DNA from: Croceicoccus sp.
Lineage (GTDB): Bacteria; Pseudomonadota; Alphaproteobacteria; Sphingomonadales; Sphingomonadaceae
Assembly (NCBI GenBank): GCA_002694745.1
Contig: NZMY01000050.1
Coordinates: 342,358-406,357 of the forward strand
Length of the DNA stretch: 64,000 bases
Direction: 5' to 3'
How positions within the stretch are numbered: position 1 is the stretch's first letter; each line of letters opens with the position of its first letter. The notes beneath the pieces were generated by a model. That model did not search any database. It had not been told where the DNA came from and worked only from the letters and a program-made list of their open reading frames with translations. The position numbers and the translations under genes are program-made. Positions 51,797 through 61,123 of this stretch are shown here, piece after piece.

Positions 51797-52603
51797 ATGG
51801 CGCATTCGGAAGGGCAGTTCGCCGGGCGGCTGGCGGTCGTCATGGGCGCGGCGGGTGAAGGCAACATGGCGCAGACCATCGCGCGGCGGCTGTCGTCGGA
51901 AGGGGCGACCTGCCTTGTGACCGGGCGGCACCGTGATACGCTGGAAACGCTTGCCAACGACATCGGCGGTCATGCGGCGGTCTGCGACATCACCAGTGAA
52001 AGCGATCTGGCCGCGCTGGGCGATCGCGCGCGCGAACTGGGCGGCGTGGACATTGCCGTCAACGCAACCGGATGGGGCCTGATCAAGGGTTTCCTCGACA
52101 CCACGCGCGAAGAGATCGACCGCATGGTGGCGCTGCAATTCACCGGCGCGTTCCAGTTCTACCAGGCGATGCTGCGCGCGATGAACGACGGCGGATCGCT
52201 GATTCAGGTGACCAGCGCGACGGCCACGATCATGCTGGAGGATCACGCCGCCTATATGGGCACCAAGGCAGGGGCGGATCACGTGCTGCGCTGCGTTGCC
52301 AACGAATTCGGGCACCGCGGCATCCGCGCCAATTCGATCGCGCCGGGATTCACCGCCACCCCGATGACCGAGCGTGCGGCGCGCAACAAGGCGGTCGTCG
52401 ACTGCTTTGCAAAGGCCTATCCGCTGGGGCGCGTGGGGACGAGCGAGGACGTCGCGGCGGGTATCGTCTGGCTGGCATCCGACGAATGTTTCATGACGGG
52501 CGAGACATTGCATGTCAGCGGCGGGCTGCGCCTGCGCCGAAACCCGACCACGGCCGAGATCGTTGCAGCCGCAAAGGCGGCGCGCGAACAGCGTTCGGCG
52601 TGA
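51797..52603 (+). CDS. Short-chain dehydrogenase/reductase
   Basis: 268 residues: a cofactor loop AVVMGAAGEGNMAQTIARRL (a variant of TGxxxGIG), NATG in place of NNAG, catalytic Ser in QVTSATAT and Tyr-X3-Lys in AAYMGTKAGA, so all residues for oxidoreduction are present. It oxidises a hydroxyl or reduces a ketone; the substrate is unknown. ATG 51797 has GGAGAGA upstream and lies 85 bp after operator A. Confidence 0.9.
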   Translation: MAHSEGQFAGRLAVVMGAAGEGNMAQTIARRLSSEGATCLVTGRHRDTLETLANDIGGHAAVCDITSESDLAALGDRARELGGVDIAVNATGWGLIKGFLDTTREEIDRMVALQFTGAFQFYQAMLRAMNDGGSLIQVTSATATIMLEDHAAYMGTKAGADHVLRCVANEFGHRGIRANSIAPGFTATPMTERAARNKAVVDCFAKAYPLGRVGTSEDVAAGIVWLASDECFMTGETLHVSGGLRLRRNPTTAEIVAAAKAAREQRSA

Positions 52604-52609
52604 TATAAA

Positions 52610-52627
52610 AAACATTCCTGCTTGTTT
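52610..52627. promoter_or_regulatory. TetR operator site B (Rieske-thioesterase-MaoC operon)
   Basis: AAACATTCCTGCTTGTTT, 50 bp before the Rieske oxygenase start and immediately after the SDR stop. It shares the flanks AAACA and TTGTTT with the other four sites. Confidence 0.75.
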
Positions 52628-52677
52628 TTTCATCCGGTCGTTGCGATGATCGGGCAAGAGGAAGGAGCGCAAAGGCC

Positions 52678-53898
52678 ATGGAACTCAACCGCGACACGAT
52701 CGCGCAGGTGCAGGAAGTGATGGAATTCGAACGGTCGCGCAAAACGCCGCCCGACGATTTCCCGGCGCTGCCCGATGTTCCCGGATGCCGCTATACCGAT
52801 CCCGCATTCCTCGACCTTGAGGAAGAGCGCATGTGGAAGCGGTCGTGGCGCTATGTCGGACACGCCGATCAGGTGCCCGAAAACGGCAGCTGGTTCCTGA
52901 CGCATGACACCGGATCGCCGATCGTCGTCACGCGCACCATGGATGGCGAGGTCAAGGCGTTCTACAACACCTGCCAGCATCGCGGCGCCCCGCTGGTGAC
53001 CGAGAAATCGGGCCAGTCGCGCGGCTTTGTCTGCGGCTATCACGGGTGGAGCTATACGCTCGACGGGAAGCTGGTGGCGGTGCGCGACAAGCGCGATTTC
53101 GTCGATCTCGACATGTCGTGCCGCTCGCTCGTCGGCGTGCGCTGCGAGATGCTGGGCACGCTGATCTTCCTGAACGAAGATCCCGACGCCCAGCCGCTGA
53201 AGGACCATATCGGCCCGATGGCGAAGGAGCTGGAGCAATACGACCTCGACAATCTGTCGCTGGTCGACAGCAAGCGGTATGATGTCGACTGCAACGTCAA
53301 GGTGCTGCTCGACGCCTTTCTCGAAGTGTATCACATCTCGTCGATCCATCAGGACACGGTGAACCGGTTCCTCGATCATCGCGGCATGATCGTGACGCTC
53401 TGGCCCAATGGCCACAGCCGAATGATGACGCCCAATCGCAGGCCCGACTGGACCGATCCCGGCACGCTGGGCATGCCCAAGATCGAGACGATCACCCCGG
53501 TCCCGGCCGAGAACAATGTCAGCTATCACATCTTTCCGAACCTGGTGATGCCGCCGTCGGACAGCGGCATCCCCGTGCTGCAATTCATCCCGCGCGGGCC
53601 GCGCAAATGCGAAGTCGTGTCGAGCTGGCTGGCCCCCGACCACGACCCTGACGATCCGCACCCCTTGTGGAAGACGCGGATCGATAACTGGACCCGCATC
53701 CTGTACGAGGATCTGCAATATGCGCCGCAGATTCAGGAATCGCTGGAAAGCAGGGGCTTTCGCGGCATGCCGCTGAACTATCAGGAACGCCGCATCTATC
53801 ACTGGCACGAAGAGCTGGACCGGCGCATCGGCCTGAACCAGGTGCCCGAGAGGGCGCGCGTGCAGCAGGTGCTGAAGGATCAGGTCACGGGCGGCTGA
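52678..53898 (+). CDS. Rieske non-heme iron oxygenase, alpha subunit (1)
   Basis: 406 residues. The Rieske [2Fe-2S] ligands are Cys99, His101 (CQHRG) and Cys119, His122 (CGYHGW). The catalytic iron is bound by His219 and His224 in DAFLEVYHISSIH. It is an aromatic-ring- or alicyclic-hydroxylating oxygenase of the single-component-type alpha family. No beta subunit, ferredoxin or reductase is encoded nearby, so the electron donors are elsewhere. Its stop shares a base with the next start (TGATG). Confidence 0.93.
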   Translation: MELNRDTIAQVQEVMEFERSRKTPPDDFPALPDVPGCRYTDPAFLDLEEERMWKRSWRYVGHADQVPENGSWFLTHDTGSPIVVTRTMDGEVKAFYNTCQHRGAPLVTEKSGQSRGFVCGYHGWSYTLDGKLVAVRDKRDFVDLDMSCRSLVGVRCEMLGTLIFLNEDPDAQPLKDHIGPMAKELEQYDLDNLSLVDSKRYDVDCNVKVLLDAFLEVYHISSIHQDTVNRFLDHRGMIVTLWPNGHSRMMTPNRRPDWTDPGTLGMPKIETITPVPAENNVSYHIFPNLVMPPSDSGIPVLQFIPRGPRKCEVVSSWLAPDHDPDDPHPLWKTRIDNWTRILYEDLQYAPQIQESLESRGFRGMPLNYQERRIYHWHEELDRRIGLNQVPERARVQQVLKDQVTGG

Positions 53899-54830
53899 TG
53901 AAGGGCGATATCCCGGCGCGGCAGGCCGCCGAACGGCGGTCCTACACCGGCCCGCCGCGCAGGCTGGAGCGCGAAGGGCTGTTTATGCTGGAGCAGCAGG
54001 GTGACAGCCGCTTCGTCTCGCAGCCCCTGCCAAGCGCGCTGATCCGGCTGTATGGCGGGCAGGTCATGGCGCAGGCGCTTATGGCCGCGCAGCGCACGGT
54101 CGAAGACGGCAAGCGGCCGGCAAATTGCCATGCCATGTTCCAGACGCCGGGCGATATCGCGGTCCCAATCAGTTTCGACATCGAACGCGATTCCGACGGG
54201 CGTAGCTTTTCCGCGCGGCGGATCGTGGCGCGGCAGGGCGATGCGATCATCCTTGCGATGAACGCTATGTTTCATATCGAGGAACCGGATGCGCCTTCGC
54301 ATGGGGCCGCCATGCCGCGTGTGCCCGAGCCCGAGACCTTGACGCCGATGGAAGAGGTGCTCCACGCCTCGACCGAACTGGCAAAGCGGCACGAGCCGTT
54401 CTGGCTGCGCGACCATATCTTCGACTGGCGCCCGGTGCAGACATTTCGCGTAAACACCCGTCCGCCCGAAGCGGGCGAGCAGCAATTCTGGGTCCGGCTG
54501 AAGGAATCGTGGCAGGGGCTGGCGATCGATCATTTTTCGCTGACCGCCTATCTCACCGACCTGCACCTGCTGCATGTCGGGCTTGCCCCGTTGGGCATCG
54601 GGTTCGCGTCGGATCATCTGCAGACGGCCTCGCTCGACCATTCGGTGTGGTTCCACCGCGCCGCCTCGCTCGACGACTGGATGCTCTATTCGCTGACAAG
54701 CCCCTCGGCCGCGCATTCGGTGGCGCTGGGGACCGGGAACCTGTTCACCCGCGATGGACAGATCGTCGCCAGCACGGCGCAATCGGGCCTGATCCGGCTG
54801 CACGACAAGGCGCGTACAGGAAAGCTATGA
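53898..54830 (+). CDS. Acyl-CoA thioesterase II-like (TesB, double hotdog)
   Basis: 310 residues: a first hotdog with LYGGQVMAQALMAAQRTV and SFSARRIVARQGD, and a second with LGIGFASDHLQTASLDHSVW, the TesB pattern whose Asp and Gln/Thr residues form the hydrolytic site. It hydrolyses an acyl-CoA, perhaps to recycle CoA or release a dead-end intermediate. Coupled to the Rieske gene before it (TGATG) and to MaoC after it (ATGA). Confidence 0.9.
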   Translation: MKGDIPARQAAERRSYTGPPRRLEREGLFMLEQQGDSRFVSQPLPSALIRLYGGQVMAQALMAAQRTVEDGKRPANCHAMFQTPGDIAVPISFDIERDSDGRSFSARRIVARQGDAIILAMNAMFHIEEPDAPSHGAAMPRVPEPETLTPMEEVLHASTELAKRHEPFWLRDHIFDWRPVQTFRVNTRPPEAGEQQFWVRLKESWQGLAIDHFSLTAYLTDLHLLHVGLAPLGIGFASDHLQTASLDHSVWFHRAASLDDWMLYSLTSPSAAHSVALGTGNLFTRDGQIVASTAQSGLIRLHDKARTGKL

Positions 54831-55312
54831 CCGGCACCGACCCCAATCGCCCCACGATCTGTTTCGAGGATCTGGAAGTCGGCGATTTCCGCCAGTCGCG
54901 CAGCCGCACGGTCACCCGCGACGAGATCGTCGAGTTCGCGCGGCAGTACGACCCGCAATGGTTCCACTCCGACCCAGAGGCGGCGAAGGATTCGGTCTTC
55001 GGCGAGGTGGTCGCCAGCGGCATCCATGTGCTGGCCATGTGGCGGCAGCTGGATCATGAGATCAACAGCGATATCGATTACGTCTGCGGCATCGGCTGGA
55101 ACGAATTGCGCCTCAACCGCGCGATCAGGGCAGGGGACGTCATTCACGTCACCTCGCGCATAGTGGACCTGATCCCTTCAAAGACGCGCGAAAATCGCGG
55201 GACGGCGCTGACCCGCTATGCCGTTGTGCTGGAAGACGGGACCGAGGCGGTGACATTCACCAGTATCAATCTTGTCTATACGCGTAACGGCCGTCACCGC
55301 GAACGGCGGTAG
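54827..55312 (+). CDS. MaoC-like hydratase/dehydratase (hotdog)
   Basis: 161 residues: ICFEDLEVGDFRQSRSRTVT, then EIVEFARQYDPQWFHSDPEA, the MaoC hydratase motif with Asp and His, and AGDVIHVTSRIVDLIPSKTR. It probably hydrates an enoyl-CoA (R-specific). Overlaps tesB by ATGA and closes the operon begun by the Rieske gene. Confidence 0.9.
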   Translation: MTGTDPNRPTICFEDLEVGDFRQSRSRTVTRDEIVEFARQYDPQWFHSDPEAAKDSVFGEVVASGIHVLAMWRQLDHEINSDIDYVCGIGWNELRLNRAIRAGDVIHVTSRIVDLIPSKTRENRGTALTRYAVVLEDGTEAVTFTSINLVYTRNGRHRERR

Positions 55313-55403
55313 CACTGCCGACCGCCGCTATTTGGATGGAACAGGACCCGAAGGCATCAGTTGGGAAGGTAAGTCAAAGAACTAAGATTTACTGGAGAGT
55401 ACG

Positions 55404-55607
55404 ATGCCAGAAGGCGGATTATTAAGCTCGTTGAGCCTTTTTACACTCATCGGCGTGTTGGTGCTGGCAGGTGTAGCGCTGATCTATTTCATGCGGAAAA
55501 GATCGAACCGGCACCCCATGGATACCCCCGAAGGCAAGCGAGCCGAAGAATTGCGCAGCCGGGAAGCCGAAGAGGAACGTCGCGAGGAAGGCCGGTCCGA
55601 ACTTTAG
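55404..55607 (+). CDS. Small single-span membrane protein
   Basis: 67 residues: one helix (LFTLIGVLVLAGVALIYFM), then a highly charged tail (EGKRAEELRSREAEEERREE). GGAG lies 7-8 nt before the ATG. No family is recognised. It is convergent with the acyl-CoA dehydrogenase gene and 91 nt after maoC; no TetR site precedes it, so it may not belong to the pathway. Confidence 0.6.
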   Translation: MPEGGLLSSLSLFTLIGVLVLAGVALIYFMRKRSNRHPMDTPEGKRAEELRSREAEEERREEGRSEL

Positions 55608-55647
55608 ATCTGGCCACTCGCGCTAGAGTTTGCACCCGACATCCCTG

Positions 55648-56808
55648 TCAACGCCGCTGGTCGAAGCGGCGGCCCAGCATGGCGCTGGCGATGTTCACCT
55701 TCTGGATGTCGATCGCACCGCCCGCGATGCCCCAGCCCCAGCTGTCGCGCAGGCGGCGCTCCATCGGGAAATCCTTGGAATAACCGTACGCACCCATCAG
55801 CTGCATCGCATCGCCGCACACCTCGCGCGCGATGGCGTTGGAAAAGCATTTGCCGGAGGAGGATTCGAGGATCGAGGGCAAGCCGTCCTCCGCGTTCGAG
55901 GCTGCGCGCCAGATCAGCAGGCGGGCGGCTTCGGTCTTCATGTACATCTCGGCCAGTTTCAGCTGCACCGCCTGGAACTCGGCAATGGGTTTGCCGAACT
56001 GGACGCGTTCCTGCACATAGGCTGATACGTCTTCCAGCGCGCCGGATGCCTGCCCCAGCGCCATCGTCGCATTGCCGCAGCGTTCGAGGTCGAAAGCTTC
56101 CATCAGCTTCTTGAAGCCGCCCGCGGGTACGATGATATTGTCCGCCGGAACCTCGCAATCGTCGAAATTGAGGTCGGAGGAGGGGATGCCGCGAAAGCCC
56201 ATCAGCTCTTCATTCGGGCCGAACGACAGGCCGGGCGCGTCCTTTTCGACCAGCACCGCGCCGATGCCCTTGGCGCCCGGATCGTCGGACAGGCGGCAAT
56301 AGACGACATAGGCATCGGCGTGCCCACCGCCCGAGCACCAGCGCTTGGTGCCGTTGATTACCAGCCTGTCGCCCTTCGCCACGCCCTTGGTCTTGAGGTC
56401 GGTGAGCGCGCTGCCTGCGTCGGGTTCGGACATCGAGACGGCAACGATCATCTCGCCGCTGCACACCTTGGGCACGATCCGCTGCTTAAGCGCGTCGGAC
56501 CCGAAATGCTCGATCGCGCGCACCGGGCCTACCGAGGATTCGAAGATCGGGAAGGCGACGGCGGAGGAAATCTTGGCGAATTCCTCCAGCACCACCAGCG
56601 CCTCGATATTGCCGAGTCCGAGGCCGCCCAGATCGCCGCTGACGTTGATGCCAAGGAAGCCCATGTCGGCGTAACGCTTGATCAGCTCGCGCGACGGCGG
56701 CGCGTTGTCGCGTTCCAGCTGCGCGGCGATGGCGGGCAGTTCGGCCCGCGCGAAAGTGCGCGCGGCCTGCTGCAGCTCCTGCTGCTCCTCGGTCAGCCTG
56801 AAATCCAA
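55648..56808 (-). CDS. Acyl-CoA dehydrogenase
   Basis: 386 residues, the usual length, starting LDFRLTEEQQELQQAARTFA. FAD-binding and active-site signatures are VAVSMSEPDAGSALTDLKTK, KRWCSGGGHADAYVV and the C-terminal GAYGYSKDFPMERRLRD. The start is a TTG at 56808 preceded by GAGGGACAGGA; the frame upstream belongs to the Rieske gene in another phase. It introduces a 2,3-double bond into an acyl-CoA thioester; the substrate is unknown. Confidence 0.92.
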   Translation of the reverse strand: MDFRLTEEQQELQQAARTFARAELPAIAAQLERDNAPPSRELIKRYADMGFLGINVSGDLGGLGLGNIEALVVLEEFAKISSAVAFPIFESSVGPVRAIEHFGSDALKQRIVPKVCSGEMIVAVSMSEPDAGSALTDLKTKGVAKGDRLVINGTKRWCSGGGHADAYVVYCRLSDDPGAKGIGAVLVEKDAPGLSFGPNEELMGFRGIPSSDLNFDDCEVPADNIIVPAGGFKKLMEAFDLERCGNATMALGQASGALEDVSAYVQERVQFGKPIAEFQAVQLKLAEMYMKTEAARLLIWRAASNAEDGLPSILESSSGKCFSNAIAREVCGDAMQLMGAYGYSKDFPMERRLRDSWGWGIAGGAIDIQKVNIASAMLGRRFDQRR

Positions 56809-56824
56809 GTTCCTGTCCCTCTTG

Positions 56825-58165
56825 TCAGATGTCGCCGGGCTTTTTGCCGCCCGGTCCGTAGATGTAATCGTCGAGCACCTTGTGGAAGTGCCGGATCCGC
56901 AGCTCCTGATCCCCGATCCACAGGCCGGGGAAGGAGTCGGAATGCATCCCCTTCTGCACGGTCGGCAGGTTGAAGGCATCCTGGTCCAGCACCTGCCCGA
57001 TCGACTTGTCGCCATGCGCGAAGCGGCGGTGCTTCGGGCGTTCGGGCCATTCTTCGCCATCGGGCATAAGTTCCAGCACCCAGATGTCGTAGAGCATCTT
57101 GTTGGGGTCGGTCGCATGGGGCCGCTGGCGGAACATCATCACGTCGTCGGCATGGACGTTGAGCGAGACGTTCGGAAAAATCGTGTAGTGATAATCGTCG
57201 GTCAGCTGGTCGTCGTTGAGGTCGGAATAATCCTTGCCCTGCTCGGGCCCGTGCTCCCGCTTGAAGCGCTGAACGTCGCGGCGGATGTCGCCGACGCGGC
57301 CTTCATATTCGGCTGGGTCCATGCCGGCGGCGCGCATGATGCCGTCGATGGCGGGCGGGATGGCGCTGGGCATCGCGACCCGCGCCGATATGGCGGCGAA
57401 TGGCACCAGATAGCGGCTGTGCTTGTCATAGACGTCGATCTGCGCGCTGGTGTCGTCGAGATACCATTGCAGCTGCGGATGGATGCCCTGAACGTGATAG
57501 ACCTCGCTGAAGGCGTCGACGCTGGCCTTCCAGTTGCAGTCCCACTCCACCGTGACGTCGCGCACCCATGCCATGCGCTCCATGTGATAGGGGTCGAGGT
57601 GCTGCGGGATCATGCCGAGGAAGTCGCTGAGCGGCTCGACATCGCGGTTGAGCGAGAACCACACGAAGCTGCCCCATTCCTCGCAAGGCAGCGGCGGCAG
57701 TGCGGCGCCCTTGGGACAGCCCTGCGGAAACGTGTCCATGTCAGGAATGCGCGTGATCTTGCCCGACCAGTCATAGGTCCAGTGGTGATACATGCACTGG
57801 AAATGCTCGGCATTGCCCAGCCCCTCGGGCCGAAGGCGATTGCCGCGGTGCAGGCAGACATTGGGAAAGGCGCGCACCGATCCGTCGGCCTGCCGCACGA
57901 TGAGGACGGATTCCTTGCCGATCTCGGTGCAGATGTAATCGCCGGGTTCGGGAATGTCGCAGGACCGGCCGCCCAGCAGCCAGACCTTGGTCCAGACATG
58001 CTCCCACTCCAGCTTCATGAAATCCTCGCTGGTGTAGCGAGCGGCTGGAATGATGTCATAGCCGAGATCGGGATCCTCGGCCTTTTCGGCAGGGGTGCCG
58101 TCCGGCCATTCAGCCGGATCGACCCGTTCTATCTTCTGTTCTCGCTTGACGTCCACTTCCCGCAC
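56825..58165 (-). CDS. Rieske non-heme iron oxygenase, alpha subunit (2)
   Basis: 446 residues. Rieske ligands are Cys104, His106 (CLHRG) and Cys124, His127 (CMYHHW), and iron ligands His224 and His229 in DAFSEVYHVQGIH. It is only distantly similar to the oxygenase at 52678-53898, so the pathway includes two oxygenation steps or substrates. The start is GTG at 58165 or, with a better-spaced GGAAAGG, GTG at 58156. Situated between the SDR and the acyl-CoA dehydrogenase in a three-gene operon. Confidence 0.92.
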   Translation of the reverse strand: MREVDVKREQKIERVDPAEWPDGTPAEKAEDPDLGYDIIPAARYTSEDFMKLEWEHVWTKVWLLGGRSCDIPEPGDYICTEIGKESVLIVRQADGSVRAFPNVCLHRGNRLRPEGLGNAEHFQCMYHHWTYDWSGKITRIPDMDTFPQGCPKGAALPPLPCEEWGSFVWFSLNRDVEPLSDFLGMIPQHLDPYHMERMAWVRDVTVEWDCNWKASVDAFSEVYHVQGIHPQLQWYLDDTSAQIDVYDKHSRYLVPFAAISARVAMPSAIPPAIDGIMRAAGMDPAEYEGRVGDIRRDVQRFKREHGPEQGKDYSDLNDDQLTDDYHYTIFPNVSLNVHADDVMMFRQRPHATDPNKMLYDIWVLELMPDGEEWPERPKHRRFAHGDKSIGQVLDQDAFNLPTVQKGMHSDSFPGLWIGDQELRIRHFHKVLDDYIYGPGGKKPGDI

Positions 58166-58171
58166 CTTTCC

Positions 58172-58933
58172 TTAGAATTGCGTGCGGTTGGTATAGGCGC
58201 CGTCGACGACAAGGTTCGACCCGTTGCACCATTCGGCAGCAGGGCTGGCCAGGAACACGATGCAGCGCGCAACTTCCTCGGGCTTGCCCAGGCGGCCCGC
58301 CGGATGCTGGCGCAGCTGTGAATTGTAGAATTTTTCCATCGTGCCCTTGATCATGTCCCAGTTGCCGCCCTCGAACTCGATGGGGCCGGGGGACACGACA
58401 TTGACGCGCACGCCATTGCGGCCATGGTGCAGCGCCAACTGCTTGCCCCAAGTGATGAGCGAGGCCTTCATCGCGTTATAGGCCTGCGGACCGCCCATCG
58501 CCTCGCCTGCGGATGTGGTGGAGATGAGGACGATGGAGCCCGAGCCCTGCTCCTCCATGTGCGGCATCACGACCTCCACCGCGCGGACGGGGCCGAGCAC
58601 GTCGACCTCGAAATTATTGTGCCAGTATTTTTCCGAACCCATGCCGCCGCCGGCCGAGGAGATCGGGATGAGGATGTCGACGCCGTCCAGCTCCTCGATC
58701 GCCCATTCCAGCCATGCTTTGTATTCGTCGGCGGATTTCACGTTGACCGGCTTGCCGACGATGCGGGTGCCATATTTGCCAAGCTCGGCAACCGCGTCCT
58801 TGACGCTGTCTTCGGAACGGGCCGTCAGCGCGATGTCGCAACCTTCGCGGGCAAGGATCTGCGCGACTTCAAAGCCGATTCCGCGTGCGCCGCCGACGAC
58901 GATGGCCTTCTTGCCTTGCAATCCAAGGTCCAA
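58172..58933 (-). CDS. Short-chain dehydrogenase/reductase, first gene of the minus-strand operon
   Basis: 253 residues with the cofactor motif GGARGIGFE, catalytic Ser in LISTTSAGEA and Tyr-X3-Lys in AYNAMKASL, followed by VNVVSPGPIEFEGG. The start TTG at 58933 has AGGAGAG at the right distance and gives the standard SDR N-terminus (LDLGLQGKKAIVVGGA); the frame runs open to 58969 without similarity. Operator C lies 70 bp upstream. Confidence 0.9.
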   Translation of the reverse strand: MDLGLQGKKAIVVGGARGIGFEVAQILAREGCDIALTARSEDSVKDAVAELGKYGTRIVGKPVNVKSADEYKAWLEWAIEELDGVDILIPISSAGGGMGSEKYWHNNFEVDVLGPVRAVEVVMPHMEEQGSGSIVLISTTSAGEAMGGPQAYNAMKASLITWGKQLALHHGRNGVRVNVVSPGPIEFEGGNWDMIKGTMEKFYNSQLRQHPAGRLGKPEEVARCIVFLASPAAEWCNGSNLVVDGAYTNRTQF

Positions 58934-59002
58934 GGGTTCTCTCCTCAATTCAATCCGCTTGTTGCCCAAGGGTTAGAATGCGAGGCGTGGCCACGCAAGG
59001 AA

Positions 59003-59020
59003 AAACATGCATGTATGTTT
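59003..59020. promoter_or_regulatory. TetR operator site C (SDR-Rieske-ACAD operon)
   Basis: AAACATGCATGTATGTTT, with matching outer arms AAACAT/ATGTTT. A further half-site AAACATGCAT lies at 59047-59056. Both are between the minus-strand catabolic operon and tetR. Confidence 0.78.
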
Positions 59021-59089
59021 GTTTATTTCGTTGGCAGTGCAGACGCAAACATGCATAGGGCGGCGTACCACGATTTGCCTATTGACAAT

Positions 59090-59107
59090 AAACAAGCATG
59101 ATTGTTT
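59090..59107. promoter_or_regulatory. TetR operator site D (tetR promoter)
   Basis: AAACAAGCATGATTGTTT, 10 bp before the tetR start. A -35-like TTGACA at 59082-59087 just precedes it, so a bound repressor would cover the promoter. Confidence 0.78.
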
Positions 59108-59117
59108 TCTTTCAGCG

Positions 59118-59756
59118 ATGGCCACGACTATGAACCGAATGGCGGGAACCGCGCGCGCCGATGCAACGCAGACGCAGCAATCGCTGAAAAGCGCGCAAAC
59201 GCGGGCAAGGCTGGTCGACGCCGTCATTCGCTGCATCGTCAAATATGGTTACAACAAGACCACGACGCCTCGCATCGCGGAAGAGGCGGGCCTGTCGCGC
59301 GGCGCGATGCTGCATCATTTCGAGAACGGCACCGCGCTGATCAAGACCACGATCATCGAGCTGCATGAAAAGCGGCTGCGCGCATTTCGCCGCGCGTCGG
59401 ACAGCGGGCACGATCCGACACATCTGGTGCAGGCCTATTGGCGGCAGGTGCAGAAACCCGGCTTCATCGCGTTTCACGAACTGGCGCTGGCAGCGCGGAC
59501 CGATCCCGACCTCGCCAAGATCCTGCATCCGTTGCAGGTCGAATTTCGCGAGCGGTTCCACCAGGAAGCGGTCGAGATGTTTCCCGAATGGCGCGCCGAT
59601 CCCAAGAGTTTCGACCGCGCCATGACCCTGTCACAGGTCGTGATCGAGGGGATGGCCTCGTCGAAGCTGACCGGATCGCTGGACGAGGCGATGATCGAGC
59701 CGATGCTGACGATGCTGGAAGACCAGATCCGGACGATGAAGCCGAAAGGCGGATAG
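59118..59756 (+). CDS. TetR/AcrR-family regulator of the catabolic island
   Basis: 212 residues. The HTH is at about residues 37-70 (CIVKYGYNKTTTPRIAEEAG, LSRGAMLHHFENGTALIK), followed by a ligand domain (AYWRQVQKPGFIAFHELALA). No Shine-Dalgarno precedes ATG 59118, and the promoter may place the transcript start close to this ATG (possibly leaderless); ATG 59130 is an alternative. The matching palindromes at all the island promoters make it the likely repressor, released by a CoA thioester or substrate. Confidence 0.9.
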   Translation: MATTMNRMAGTARADATQTQQSLKSAQTRARLVDAVIRCIVKYGYNKTTTPRIAEEAGLSRGAMLHHFENGTALIKTTIIELHEKRLRAFRRASDSGHDPTHLVQAYWRQVQKPGFIAFHELALAARTDPDLAKILHPLQVEFRERFHQEAVEMFPEWRADPKSFDRAMTLSQVVIEGMASSKLTGSLDEAMIEPMLTMLEDQIRTMKPKGG

Positions 59757-59884
59757 CGCGGCCAAACGCCGCCGCGGCGCGGACCCATGCGGCAAGGTCA
59801 ATCGGCCTGCCCGGTCCCCGCCGGCAGACACAGGAGAGGACGCGAGTTGGCACATCTGCATGAAGCCGGCACCAGGCTGCGGAC

Positions 59885-61123
59885 ATGAGCGGCCGGGGGC
59901 AAGGTCCCTTGGCGGGGGTTAAGGTCATCGATCTGACCAGCGTGCTGATGGGCCCCTATGCGACGCAGATCTTCGCCGATCTGGGCGCCGACGTCATCAA
60001 GGTGGAAAGCGAGCAGGGCGACACGACCCGCGCGCTGCCGCCGGGGCGGGAGCCGGGGCGCGGCGGGATGTTCCTGAACGTCAATCGCGGCAAGCGCAGC
60101 ATCGTGCTGAACCTGAAACAGGCCGAAGCGCGCGAAGCTCTGCTGACATTGTGCCGGGATGCCGACGTATTCGTCCATTCGATGCGTGCCCGCGCGATCG
60201 AGCGGCTGGGCCTGACCTATGACGATGTGCGCGCCGTCAATCCGCGCATCATCTATGCCAGCATGTACGGCTATGGCCGGAACGGACCCTATCGCGACCA
60301 CCCTGCCTATGACGACATCGTGCAGGCCGCATCGGGCGTGGTCGACCTGCAGGCACGGCTCTCGGGCGGTCAGCCGACCTATCTGGCCAATGTGGTGGCC
60401 GACAAGGTCAGCGGGCTGACGGGCACCTATGCCGTCATCGCCGCGCTCTATTCGCGCGAGAAGACGGGCGAGGGGCAGGAGATCGAGATCCCCATGTTCG
60501 AGACAATGGTCTCGTTCTGCTCGGTCGAGCATCTGTGCGGATCGGTGTTTCGCCCACCGCTGGGGCCGCCCGAATATGCGCGAGCGGTTTCCGCCTCGCG
60601 CCGTCCGTACGAGACGGCTGACGGCTATATCGGGGTGATGATCTACAACGACCGGCACTGGCGAAATTTCTTCGACGCCATCGGCAATCCCGAATGGTCG
60701 AAGGACCCGATCTTCGCCACCATGGAAAGCCGGACGCATAATATCACCCGCGTGCTCGACCATGTTGCCGAAACCATGCGTACCCGCGGCACCGACGAAT
60801 GGGTCGCGCTGCTGCGCGAGGCGCAGATCCCCGCGACCGCGATTGCCAGCCTGCAGGACCTTCTGCATGACGAGCATCTCGAGGCCGTGGGATTCTGGCA
60901 GGACCGCGAGACCGATGCGGGGTCGCTGCGCATGCCGGGCATCCCGGTGCACTTTTCGGGCACGCCGGGATCGATCGGCGATCCGGGGCCTGCCCTAGGC
61001 GCGGACGGACGGGAGATCCTTGAGGAAGCGGGCTTCGACGCGGCCGCCATCGAACGGCTGGTTGGCAGTGGCGGCGAGGAAGATCGAACCGCGCAGGCTG
61101 CGCGCAGCGGAGGTGTCCGATGA
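59885..61123 (+). CDS. Class III CoA-transferase (CaiB/BaiF family)
   Basis: 412 residues: AGVKVIDLTSVLMGPYATQI, LGADVIKVESEQGD near the N-terminus and the catalytic Asp143 in AYDDIVQAASG. It moves CoA between two acids. There is no TetR site in the 128 nt upstream, so it may be read through from tetR. It overlaps the DUF35 gene by ATGA. Confidence 0.92.
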   Translation: MSGRGQGPLAGVKVIDLTSVLMGPYATQIFADLGADVIKVESEQGDTTRALPPGREPGRGGMFLNVNRGKRSIVLNLKQAEAREALLTLCRDADVFVHSMRARAIERLGLTYDDVRAVNPRIIYASMYGYGRNGPYRDHPAYDDIVQAASGVVDLQARLSGGQPTYLANVVADKVSGLTGTYAVIAALYSREKTGEGQEIEIPMFETMVSFCSVEHLCGSVFRPPLGPPEYARAVSASRRPYETADGYIGVMIYNDRHWRNFFDAIGNPEWSKDPIFATMESRTHNITRVLDHVAETMRTRGTDEWVALLREAQIPATAIASLQDLLHDEHLEAVGFWQDRETDAGSLRMPGIPVHFSGTPGSIGDPGPALGADGREILEEAGFDAAAIERLVGSGGEEDRTAQAARSGGVR

